Part shown: one piece after another, positions 1-5,963 of the stretch | How positions within the stretch are numbered: the stretch's first letter is position 1 | Layout of the letters: every line of letters starts with the position of its first letter | DNA from: an uncultured Flavobacteriales bacterium | Lineage (GTDB): Bacteria; Bacteroidota; Bacteroidia; Flavobacteriales; Crocinitomicaceae | NCBI GenBank assembly: GCA_946479125.1 | Contig: CAMLET010000019.1 | Coordinates: forward strand, 1 to 14,435 | DNA: 14,435 bases | Reading direction: 5' to 3' | Translations under genes and position numbers: made by a program | The notes under the pieces: generated by a model | What the model saw: the letters and a program-made list of their open reading frames with translations, nothing else | Databases searched by the model: none | What the model was told of the DNA's origin: nothing

Positions 1-233
1 CTGACGATATTGTTCTAAGCCCGAATCCGGCACAAGAAGAGATCAAAGTTTCAGGAATGAATGGAGCATTTAATTATGTAATTCAGTCATTAAGTGGTGA
101 AGTCATCTTTGAAGGAAAATGCGAATCTGAAGAAGGAAAAATTGAACTTCCAGCTATGCCAGCAGGATCATATTTATTGCTTTTGGAGAATGACGGAAAG
201 AAAGTCACTAAACGCTTTTCGAAGATAAAGTAA
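1..233 (+). CDS. C-terminal end of a T9SS-secreted protein (partial)
   Basis: The gene enters from the left edge; the first complete in-frame codon is at base 3, leaving 76 visible residues. They form a type A T9SS sorting domain (Por secretion tail). A start like LSPNPAQEEIKV is followed by a short beta sandwich with the turn SLSGEVIFEGK, then ELPAMPAGSYLLLLENDGK and a basic KRFSKIK end. In this family the domain targets a cargo through the outer-membrane T9SS translocon, where it is usually removed. The function of the missing N-terminal part cannot be told. The gene ends just before a strong terminator, so it is the last gene of its transcript. The family call is firm; the cargo is unknown. 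Confidence 0.88.
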   Translation, partial: DDIVLSPNPAQEEIKVSGMNGAFNYVIQSLSGEVIFEGKCESEEGKIELPAMPAGSYLLLLENDGKKVTKRFSKIK

Positions 234-251
234 ACTCAAATTTATATAATG

Positions 252-278
252 AAGAAGGGCTGTAATGGCCCTTTTTTT
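252..278 (+). terminator. Rho-independent terminator after the T9SS-tail gene
   Basis: The stem AAGGGC (255-260) pairs with GCCCTT (268-273) around a 7-nt loop. The pairing can extend outward through A-U and G-U pairs, and the T tract runs 272-278. It lies 18 nt after the preceding stop codon. An ATG at 249 lies just before the hairpin, in frame with the next gene, so a naive start call there would translate the terminator. Confidence 0.88.
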
Positions 279-356
279 GATTTACGCTGTTTTTCTTTTT
301 TCCTCCGTTCTCATTTAACTAAAAAACATATCTTAGATTCTCTAAAAATCACAAGT

Positions 357-770
357 ATGTCAGATAAAGTAAGTATAGAAGCAACAATTGCTGCGGATAC
401 AAATAAGGTTTGGGATTACTGGACACAGCCTGAACATATCATGAACTGGAATTTTGCAGCAGATGATTGGCAATGTCCAAAAGCAGAGAACGATTTACGT
501 CCAGGTGGAAAATACCTGGCGCGCATGGAAGCGAAAGATGGAAGTTTTGGTTTCGATTTTGAAGCGATTTATGATGAAGTAGAAGACAAAAAGAAAATTG
601 CTTACACGATGGCGGATGGCAGACAAGCCATTACAACTTTTGAAAGCGAAGATGGACAAACAAAAGTAACTACAGCTTTTGATCCGGAGAATCAGCATCC
701 AGTTGACTTCCAGAAACAAGGTTGGCAAATGATCTTAAACAATTTCAAGAAATACGCTGAAGGAAACTAA
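357..770 (+). CDS. SRPBCC / AHSA1-like protein
   Basis: 137-residue protein of the SRPBCC (START/Bet v1-like) superfamily, subgroup Activator of Hsp90 ATPase homologue 1-like. The usual pattern is visible: N-terminal strand VSIEATIAADTNKVWDYWTQPEHIMNW, a DDW segment, the LRPGGKYLARMEAKDGS turn, GFDFEAIYDEVEDKKKIAYTM, and a long C-terminal helix ending NFKKYAEGN. Members bind hydrophobic ligands in a deep groove; ligand and role of this one are unknown. I chose the ATG at 357 because it gives the family's usual length. The in-frame ATG at 249 would add 36 residues encoded by the terminator hairpin. The stop overlaps the next start by one base (TAATG), so the two genes are probably translationally coupled. 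Confidence 0.85.
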   Translation: MSDKVSIEATIAADTNKVWDYWTQPEHIMNWNFAADDWQCPKAENDLRPGGKYLARMEAKDGSFGFDFEAIYDEVEDKKKIAYTMADGRQAITTFESEDGQTKVTTAFDPENQHPVDFQKQGWQMILNNFKKYAEGN

Positions 771-1036
771 TGCGTACATTTTGGTTAATAGCAGTGAGTG
801 GCTTTATGAGTGTGCTCACTGTGCTTTCCATTGGAATGTTGCAGGTTTATTTTCAAACTTCTGTTGATAATCTCCAGTTTCTAGTCGAAATCGGTTTTCC
901 ATTTAAGTTCTATTGGTTTTCAACAGATGCAAACGGTCTACACGGAAGTATTCCAATTAATGTAGTCTATGACTTTGGTATTTATTTCATTGCTTGGTTA
1001 GTTATGCTGTATTTTAAGAAGGCATTTATGAAATAA
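770..1036 (+). CDS. Small two-helix membrane protein, unknown
   Basis: 88 residues. Two hydrophobic stretches are visible, about residues 4-28 and 66-82, separated by an aromatic-rich loop, with a basic end (FKKAFMK). This suggests a small inner-membrane protein with both ends on the same side. No family recognised. Its start codon shares a base with the stop of the SRPBCC gene, so it is expressed from the same transcript and may work with that protein. A GCG-rich repeat follows 27 nt after the stop. Confidence 0.72.
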   Translation: MRTFWLIAVSGFMSVLTVLSIGMLQVYFQTSVDNLQFLVEIGFPFKFYWFSTDANGLHGSIPINVVYDFGIYFIAWLVMLYFKKAFMK

Positions 1037-1063
1037 CACGTATTCGTAAAGTTCATTAATAAT

Positions 1064-1098
1064 CTTCTGCGCTCTTTGCGTTCCTCTGCGGGAGATCA
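1064..1098. repeat. Solo copy of a GCG-rich degenerate repeat
   Basis: Three TCTGCG/TTTGCG units spaced 9-10 nt end in GCGGGA. It resembles the right arms of the two composite elements at 1921-2063 and 2717-2856. As there, the GCGGG end points toward a start codon shortly downstream (ATG at 1114). The TATATTTA stretch just before that ATG also has a counterpart upstream of the gene at 2872. Confidence 0.6.
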
Positions 1099-1113
1099 TC
1101 GTATATTTAATCC

Positions 1114-1755
1114 ATGAAATCAATCCTATATCTTCTTTCAATTATTGTTCTGATTTCTTGTCAAACGAAAGGCGAGAAGTCAAAAACAACCACCGAACCC
1201 AAAATAGAAGTAGAGAAACTACAGCTCAAAACGGCTTCCAATTCCACACTTGCCGAATGGGTAGAATATTATCAATTAACCAATCCGCAGTTTAAGCTTA
1301 GTGATTTTGAAAAAAGAGAAACTGTTGCCTTAAGTTACGAGAAAGGCGATGTGTTCGGAACCTTTGACAAAGAGTTTGATCCGCTTTATGAGGCCTTTTT
1401 TGTATACAGTTTATCAATGAACAAATACATTGACTTTGATAGTTATTCCTGGTTTGTCGATGAAAATGGTGATTACGGGGCAGAACCAGATCAATCCATA
1501 AATCTGGTGGATCTTAAGAAGAAAACGGTGCAGCGCATTGGTTTCCGCGGACCATCACAATGGGTGGAAGATGCTTTTTGGAAAACGGAGTATGTCGTTA
1601 TTCTTTTGGAGAATACGGATGAAAATCAACCAGTGATTACCGAAATTGATTTTGAAAACAACAAAGTAACCCATTATTCGTACAAAGGAAAACTGAAAGG
1701 AACAACTCAATATTCACAGAAACGCTTCGAGCGTAAATTAAAACACACCGAATGA
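1114..1755 (+). CDS. Predicted lipoprotein, unknown function
   Basis: 213 residues. The N-terminus is a short basic start, a hydrophobic core and the lipobox LISC with Cys16, so a lipoprotein anchored in the envelope is expected. A charged Lys/Thr/Glu-rich linker (about 17-37) leads into a soluble domain rich in aromatic and acidic residues (LAEWVEYYQLTNPQFKLSDFEKRE, FRGPSQWVEDAFWKTEYVVILLEN). No family recognised. Its stop overlaps the start of a second tiny lipoprotein gene (ATGA), so the two form one transcript. Confidence 0.8.
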   Translation: MKSILYLLSIIVLISCQTKGEKSKTTTEPKIEVEKLQLKTASNSTLAEWVEYYQLTNPQFKLSDFEKRETVALSYEKGDVFGTFDKEFDPLYEAFFVYSLSMNKYIDFDSYSWFVDENGDYGAEPDQSINLVDLKKKTVQRIGFRGPSQWVEDAFWKTEYVVILLENTDENQPVITEIDFENNKVTHYSYKGKLKGTTQYSQKRFERKLKHTE

Positions 1756-1889
1756 AATTTTCCATTCTCATAAGTAGTTTATTGCTCCTTGTTTCTTGCC
1801 AAAGTCATGTTAATTCTGAAGCTCCAGAACAGGAAGTTAAAGGAAAACCAAGCGATGGCCTTCAGTTTTCCCCAGAAAGCTATTTTTGA
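1752..1889 (+). CDS. 45-residue lipoprotein, possibly a truncated remnant
   Basis: Short gene starting in an ATGA overlap with the preceding lipoprotein. It encodes a clear lipoprotein signal: MKFSILISS, then LLLLVSC with the lipid-accepting Cys16, followed by only 29 polar residues ending FSPESYF before TGA at 1887. The N-terminus resembles that of the upstream lipoprotein in layout. Either it is a genuine small lipoprotein or the 5' end of a longer gene cut short. The same frame stays open past the TGA through the adjacent repeat element to 2084, which fits decay or element insertion. Coupled start and good signal support translation; function unknown. Confidence 0.6.
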   Translation: MKFSILISSLLLLVSCQSHVNSEAPEQEVKGKPSDGLQFSPESYF

Positions 1890-1920
1890 ACGTTTTCAGA
1901 AGAAACTATGAGTTATGATA

Positions 1921-2063
1921 TCTCCCGCGAAGCACGCAACGACCGCGGAGAAAAAGAAGTTTTTGTACATCCAATTCTACATGCTATTTGCGCCCTTCGC
2001 GAACTCCGCGGGAATTTTTCATGTATGTTCCTCCGTGTTCCTCCGCGCCCGTCTGTGGGCAAT
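1921..2063. repeat. Composite GCG-rich inverted-repeat element, copy A
   Basis: Left arm (1921-1953) begins TCTCCCGCGAAG and ends GCGGAGAAA. A spacer of about 30 nt follows. The right arm (1986-2012), in the opposite sense, is TTTGCGCCC then TTCGCGAAC then TCCGCGGGA, a 9-nt periodicity. After an ATTTTTCAT joint comes a second module with about 10-nt period and four units (roughly TATGTTC, CTCCGTGTTC, CTCCGCGCCC, GTCTGTGGGC). The same order of parts occurs in copy B at 2717-2856. The element is far more GC-rich than its surroundings and ends 13 nt before the hydrolase start codon. It has no coding content of its own. Confidence 0.75.
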
Positions 2064-2076
2064 AAAAAGCTAGAGT

Positions 2077-2715
2077 ATGAGTGAAGTTTACGTCTTCAGC
2101 GGACTTGGTGCAGACGAGCGCGTTTTTCAGAACCTCGATTTTGGAGAACATAACGTGACGTTTATTTCGTGGATTATTCCAGAACCAAAAGAATCTATTG
2201 AGAAGTATGCTTTGCGCATTAGCATTGAAATTACTTCTTCAGAGCCAATATTGGTTGGACTTTCATTTGGTGGAATGATGGCGATGGAAGTAGCGAAACA
2301 AATAGAAACAAAACAAGTCATTCTTATTTCATCGGCTAAAAACCGATTTGAAATTCCGTGGTACTACCGTTTTATTGGAAAACTGAGATTACATAAGTTG
2401 GTTCCAATGCGTCTTCTCCGCAGTGCCAACCGATTGACATATTGGTTCTTTGGAACAACCACCACTGAAGAAAAACGCTTACTGAAGATCATTCTGAAAG
2501 AAACAGACTCAACCTATTTGAAATGGGCGATAGATCAGGTACTGCGCTGGAAAAACCTTGAAACTCCAAAACACCTGTTTCACATTCATGGAACCAAAGA
2601 TCATGTGCTTCCATTGCCTTCAAACGTTGACAAGATCGTTCACGGTGGCGGACACTTTATGCTCATAAATAAATCAGACGAAATCAATACAATCTTGTCT
2701 TCGGTACTTGATTAA
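2077..2715 (+). CDS. Alpha/beta hydrolase-fold protein
   Basis: 212 residues with the alpha/beta hydrolase layout. An N-terminal strand and oxyanion region (VYVFSGLGADERVF, 4-17) precede the nucleophile elbow GLSFGG at 61-66, with Ser63 as likely nucleophile. Asp175 in HIHGTKDHVLP and His193 in GGGHFMLINKSDEI complete the triad. A helical, basic lid region spans about 90-160. Cytoplasmic; no signal peptide. The substrate (an ester or similar) cannot be assigned. It is short for the fold but has all three catalytic positions. It sits between two copies of the composite repeat, each immediately outside the gene. Confidence 0.85.
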   Translation: MSEVYVFSGLGADERVFQNLDFGEHNVTFISWIIPEPKESIEKYALRISIEITSSEPILVGLSFGGMMAMEVAKQIETKQVILISSAKNRFEIPWYYRFIGKLRLHKLVPMRLLRSANRLTYWFFGTTTTEEKRLLKIILKETDSTYLKWAIDQVLRWKNLETPKHLFHIHGTKDHVLPLPSNVDKIVHGGGHFMLINKSDEINTILSSVLD

Positions 2716-2716
2716 T

Positions 2717-2856
2717 TCTCCCGTCCGCCGCAAAGCTCGCGGAGAAAATAAATTATGCTTACTGTAACAATCACTTCCTTCAAAAATCTTTGCGTCCTCT
2801 GCGATCTTCGCGGGATATTTTTCATCTGTGTTCCTCCGCACTCGTCCGTGGGAAAT
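2717..2856. repeat. Composite GCG-rich inverted-repeat element, copy B
   Basis: Same order of parts as copy A. The left arm (2717-2747) starts TCTCCCG and ends GCGGAGAAA. A spacer of about 38 nt follows. The right arm (2786-2815) is TTTGCGTCC, TCTGCGATC, TTCGCGGGA with 9-nt period. The joint TATTTTTCAT leads to a 10-nt-period module with three units (CTGTGTTC, CTCCGCACTC, GTCCGTGGGA). It begins one base after the hydrolase stop and ends 15 nt before the VOC start. The right half stays open in frame with the VOC gene, which would add a false N-terminal extension from 2755. Confidence 0.75.
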
Positions 2857-2871
2857 TCCTATATTTATTTC

Positions 2872-3240
2872 ATGAACAAAAAGATCCTTGGACTAAGAAC
2901 TGTTGGTTATCAGGTAAGTGATATCAACGCTGCGAAAACCTGGTACGCTAACGTTTTTGAAACAGAGCCGTATTTCGATGAACCATTTTACGTGGGTTTT
3001 GATATTGGTGGATTTGAGCTGGGCTTACAACCCGACCAAACATCAACTGAAAAGCTGGAAAGTGTTGTTGCTTATTGGGGGGTAGAGAATGTGCAACAGG
3101 AATTTGATCATTTCGTAGCGGCTGGAGCAATTGCATTTGAAGATCCACAAGATGTTGGTGGTGATATCGTAGTTGCCAAAGTAAAGGATCCGTGGGGAAA
3201 TATCATTGGTTTGATCTATAATCCACATTTCAAAGGCTGA
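2872..3240 (+). CDS. VOC-family (glyoxalase/bleomycin-resistance fold) protein
   Basis: 122 residues. The fold signature is visible: GYQVSDINAAKTWYANVFETEPYF, then strands YVGFDIGGFELGLQPD. The second half-module runs VAYWGVENVQQEFDHFVAAGAIAFEDPQDVGGDIVVAKVKDPWGNIIGLIYNP, with the typical DPWGN turn. Members bind a metal or small ligands; this one's substrate cannot be assigned. I chose ATG 2872 rather than the in-frame upstream ATG at 2755, because those 39 extra residues are encoded by repeat element B and family members start close to the first strand. The next gene follows after 9 nt, suggesting a two-gene unit. Confidence 0.87.
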   Translation: MNKKILGLRTVGYQVSDINAAKTWYANVFETEPYFDEPFYVGFDIGGFELGLQPDQTSTEKLESVVAYWGVENVQQEFDHFVAAGAIAFEDPQDVGGDIVVAKVKDPWGNIIGLIYNPHFKG

Positions 3241-3249
3241 TTTGAATTC

Positions 3250-3591
3250 ATGATCAACTACAACAACCGCAAATTTCGTCCATTGAGTAATTCTGAAAAT
3301 GGTGAAACCTCGCATGAAACTATTTTTCATTATCAGCAAGAAGGAAATGTATTGACTTCCACTTATTCAGGCGGACAAATTCAACAAGGACATTTAATCG
3401 GATTAGTAGATGAAAATGGAGTAATCGATATGCGTTATCATCAGGTCAATACGAAAGGGGAGTTGATGACCGGTTTTTGCAAGTCAACACCAGAAATGCT
3501 AGCTGACGGACGAATTTTACTTCACGAAAGCTGGAAATGGACATCCGGCGATTGTTCTGAAGGTTCTTCGGTTTTGGAGGAGATTAAATAA
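3250..3591 (+). CDS. Small conserved protein, often labelled N-acetylglutamate synthase
   Basis: 113 residues, no signal peptide or membrane segment. The pattern MINYNNRKFRPLSNSENGETS, then FHYQQEGNVLTSTYSGGQI, GHLIGLVDENGVIDMRYHQVNTKGELMTGFC and LHESWKWTSGDCSEGSSVLEE matches a family common in Bacteroidota genomes. As I recall, databases often name it 'n-acetylglutamate synthase'. It has none of the acetyl-CoA binding signature (Q/RxxGxG/A) of GNAT acetyltransferases and looks like a small beta-rich barrel of repeated strands, so that name is doubtful. It lies 9 nt after the VOC gene and is probably co-transcribed. Real function unknown. Confidence 0.82.
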   Translation: MINYNNRKFRPLSNSENGETSHETIFHYQQEGNVLTSTYSGGQIQQGHLIGLVDENGVIDMRYHQVNTKGELMTGFCKSTPEMLADGRILLHESWKWTSGDCSEGSSVLEEIK

Positions 3592-3657
3592 TTCAATCTC
3601 AAGCGTGACTTTTTCGCTTTTGCAACATTAGTGTTTGAACAAACTTTAAAAGAAGAA

Positions 3658-5259
3658 ATGTTGAAGATTTTCCTTACTGTTTTTATTACTTGCTTCACCC
3701 TTGTCAATTGTAATGCTCAGTTTTATCCTGTTCCGAACTCAAATGTGGATATGAGTGCCTTTGTAGGAAAGGAATTTCTAACTCCAGTTAAGGCCTTTAG
3801 CATCTCGAATTTGGTTACGGTCGCAGAATTTAAAACGTATTTGTTAGCGGTTGAAAAAGATTCTTCAAAAGTTTTCTATGATAATCAGCTTCCAAAACTG
3901 AGTAAAAAACCGTTGGAATTATTGACAGCGATTCTGAACGATCCTAAATTACAGAATGAACCGATGCCCGGTGTTTCCTGGACAGTTGCTCGAAATTATT
4001 GTCGTTGGTTAACTGCTAAATCTGAAAAAGAAGGATTGAGTTATAGCTTTGAGCTTCCTCGTTTTAGCGAAATGACCGCATTTGAAAACGTTTATAAACT
4101 GAAGAATCCCTTGCTGGAAAACTGGTTGTTAAACGCTTACGATGAAAGCATGATAGAATTCAGCGATGTAAAATACCCAGAGTATTTTTATGATGCTGAA
4201 TTAGGATTGAAAGATCCACCTGCGATGAAACGTAAAGTAATATATGGTGGTTCATATCACATGAATTTTAAACCTAACGGTTCGTATCCCAAGAGCATGT
4301 ACGAATATCAGGACAGTTCTTCAGCATTTATCGGCTTTCGGGTAGTGAGAAGAGACAATAATATAAACGCTCAATCACTTGTCAAATACGTTGGACGTGT
4401 TTCTGTTGAAACTTCTTACGCAAACAATCATTTGAATGGCATTTATTCAGAAAAATATTCAAATGGAAAGCAAAAAACATTGGGAGAATATCGTGACGGA
4501 CAACGAATAGGTTTGTGGTCGGTTTGGGATTCTACAGGAACACTTCAGGTTCAACGCTTTTACAATGGAAATAGAAACGCAAAGTTTTTGTTTCCTGTGA
4601 TTGAGAATCCATATGAAGAGCTTTACAAGAAATACATGCCGACTGATCTCGTTCGAAACGCTGATGGATATTACGGATATCAATTTGTGGAAGAACGTGC
4701 AGTAGCTTATTCCAATCGTGTTTGGAGAGTGTTGAATCCATCTAATGAGCCGGAACTGTTTCGTCAGGTTGACTTTAAGAAATTAATGCTTTCAGTGCTT
4801 ACAAACGAAGGAAAGCTTTTCGAATACGGAACTTCAGGAATGTTTCAGGTTCAGGTTCCACTTGAGAAATATTCTGAACTTCAAAAGGAGATGGAAACTT
4901 GGGATTTTGGCAGAATCGAGATTAAGGAAGATTTCTTCTTCAGTTATGATGTACTGATAGGTCAAACAAGGCAGTTAGGGATGAATTTCTATACAAATAC
5001 AACAGATTCAATCCCGAAATACTCCATTTACTTCCCGCATTTCCGTAAAACTTTTGCCACGTATCCTGTACAATTGAAAGGAAATACAGAAGTGAAGAAC
5101 CTGGACGATTATTTCTTTTTCAACGCTTATAGAGGAAACATTGTGCGAGTAGCAAATTTCTTTGATCGCGAGCAAAAGAATGATTCCCGAATTGATTGGG
5201 AATTTGAGTTGGAACCCATTGTTTCGGAACATCAATTGTGGTTGCAGTATGGACGATAG
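3658..5259 (+). CDS. GldK-like SUMF1 domain / MORN repeats / GldN-like domain fusion
   Basis: 533 residues from ATG 3658. That start gives a clean signal peptide (residues 1-21, ending NCNAQ); the GTG at 3631 would place a charged stretch in front. Residues about 30-232 form a SUMF1/formylglycine-generating-enzyme-like domain: GVSWTVARNYCRWLT (105-119), a YGGSY motif (196-200) and the closing FIGFRVVRR (224-232). The Cys pair of true enzymes is absent near the end, so the domain is probably structural, as in GldK/PorK and GldJ. Residues 256-305 hold MORN-type repeats (LNGIYSEKYSNGK, DGQRIGLWSVWDSTG). Residues about 338-504 resemble GldN/PorN: RVWRV, IKEDFFF (422-428), IYFPHFRKTFA (457-467) and DDYFFFNAYRGNIVRVANFFDR (483-504). 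GldK and GldN homologues build the T9SS periplasmic ring; one chain with both is unexpected. Family calls are from remembered motifs. Confidence 0.78.
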   Translation: MLKIFLTVFITCFTLVNCNAQFYPVPNSNVDMSAFVGKEFLTPVKAFSISNLVTVAEFKTYLLAVEKDSSKVFYDNQLPKLSKKPLELLTAILNDPKLQNEPMPGVSWTVARNYCRWLTAKSEKEGLSYSFELPRFSEMTAFENVYKLKNPLLENWLLNAYDESMIEFSDVKYPEYFYDAELGLKDPPAMKRKVIYGGSYHMNFKPNGSYPKSMYEYQDSSSAFIGFRVVRRDNNINAQSLVKYVGRVSVETSYANNHLNGIYSEKYSNGKQKTLGEYRDGQRIGLWSVWDSTGTLQVQRFYNGNRNAKFLFPVIENPYEELYKKYMPTDLVRNADGYYGYQFVEERAVAYSNRVWRVLNPSNEPELFRQVDFKKLMLSVLTNEGKLFEYGTSGMFQVQVPLEKYSELQKEMETWDFGRIEIKEDFFFSYDVLIGQTRQLGMNFYTNTTDSIPKYSIYFPHFRKTFATYPVQLKGNTEVKNLDDYFFFNAYRGNIVRVANFFDREQKNDSRIDWEFELEPIVSEHQLWLQYGR

Positions 5260-5299
5260 CACATTTATTAATTGATTTTTAGTTCATAAATTAGCATCC

Positions 5300-5848
5300 A
5301 TGAAAAACACACTACTTCTATTACTGCTCATTTGTTCAACGTTCGTTGGATTTTCTCAGGACGCCCCCATTGCGGTAACACCTGAAATGCTAGTGAAGAT
5401 CAAAGCAGATATTGAAGCTGAAATTCCAGCATTAAAAAAGCGTCTGCAAGCGGAAGAGATCTCCGACAAACAGTTGGAATACAACCTTGATACTTTCCGT
5501 ATTGAGCAATTGAGTTCTCGAATGATGGAAATCGATTATTCAACTATGGGAATGAAAGAGGCGACAGACGAATTGATTAAAGGTTATGACGTTTTGCTTA
5601 ACAAGTACTACAATCTTCTGATGAAAGAATTGAATGCAGACGACAAACAAATCCTGAAAACAGCTCAAAAGGCTTGGTTGACATATCGTGACGCTGAAGA
5701 AGAACTCATGTGGACTATGCGCGAAGACGAGTATTCTGGAGGTGGGACCATTCAGGGGATTATTGGCATGTCAGACTATCTGAACTTGATTCAAACCAGA
5801 ACTGAGACTCTGTTTTACTATTATTCAGGGATTTTGGAATTTGATTAA
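5300..5848 (+). CDS. Secreted LprI-like (DUF1311) protein
   Basis: 182 residues. A signal peptide (1-19, LLLLLLICSTFVGFS before Q20) leads to a helical mature protein. Residues about 85-172 match the lysozyme-inhibitor LprI N-terminal/DUF1311 pattern: YYNLLMKELNADDKQILKTAQKAWLTYRDAEEEL, with the hallmark AQKAWLTYRDAE. Founding members inhibit lysozyme in the envelope, but most homologues are untested and DUF1311 proteins vary. The usual family Cys residues are absent in the mature chain. It lies 40 nt after the GldK/GldN-like fusion gene and could share its transcript. An array of 7-nt repeats follows 11 nt after the stop. Confidence 0.78.
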   Translation: MKNTLLLLLLICSTFVGFSQDAPIAVTPEMLVKIKADIEAEIPALKKRLQAEEISDKQLEYNLDTFRIEQLSSRMMEIDYSTMGMKEATDELIKGYDVLLNKYYNLLMKELNADDKQILKTAQKAWLTYRDAEEELMWTMREDEYSGGGTIQGIIGMSDYLNLIQTRTETLFYYYSGILEFD

Positions 5849-5859
5849 AGCAAATAGTT

Positions 5860-5936
5860 TATTCATAACTCATAACTGTCAACTCATAACTCATAACTAG
5901 TCATTTGTAATTCGTCATTAGTAACTAGCAATTACT
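5860..5936. repeat. Degenerate 7-nt tandem array (AACTCAT type), 11 units
   Basis: Reading in steps of seven from 5860 gives TATTCAT, AACTCAT, AACTGTC, AACTCAT, AACTCAT, AACTAGT, CATTTGT, AATTCGT, CATTAGT, AACTAGC and AATTACT. Eleven units hold the same phase without indels, drifting from AACTCAT. It ends 27 nt before the start of the GldL-like gene. A second array with the same unit and length lies at 7773-7849. Confidence 0.8.
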
Positions 5937-5963
5937 ACCTTTACTTATTCTCAAATCTGGTTT

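Noticed and set aside
1890..2084. Read-through extension of the 45-residue lipoprotein
   Set aside because: The open frame is mostly repeat element and its translation (CALRELRGNF...VPPRPSVGN) resembles the equally spurious translation of copy B.
2755..2871. N-terminal 39 residues of the VOC protein
   Set aside because: Encoded by the right half of repeat element B; VOC proteins start near ATG 2872.
3601..3622. Terminator before the fusion gene (AAGCG/CGCTT hairpin)
   Set aside because: Only a 5-bp stem with a 9-nt loop and no convincing T tract after it.
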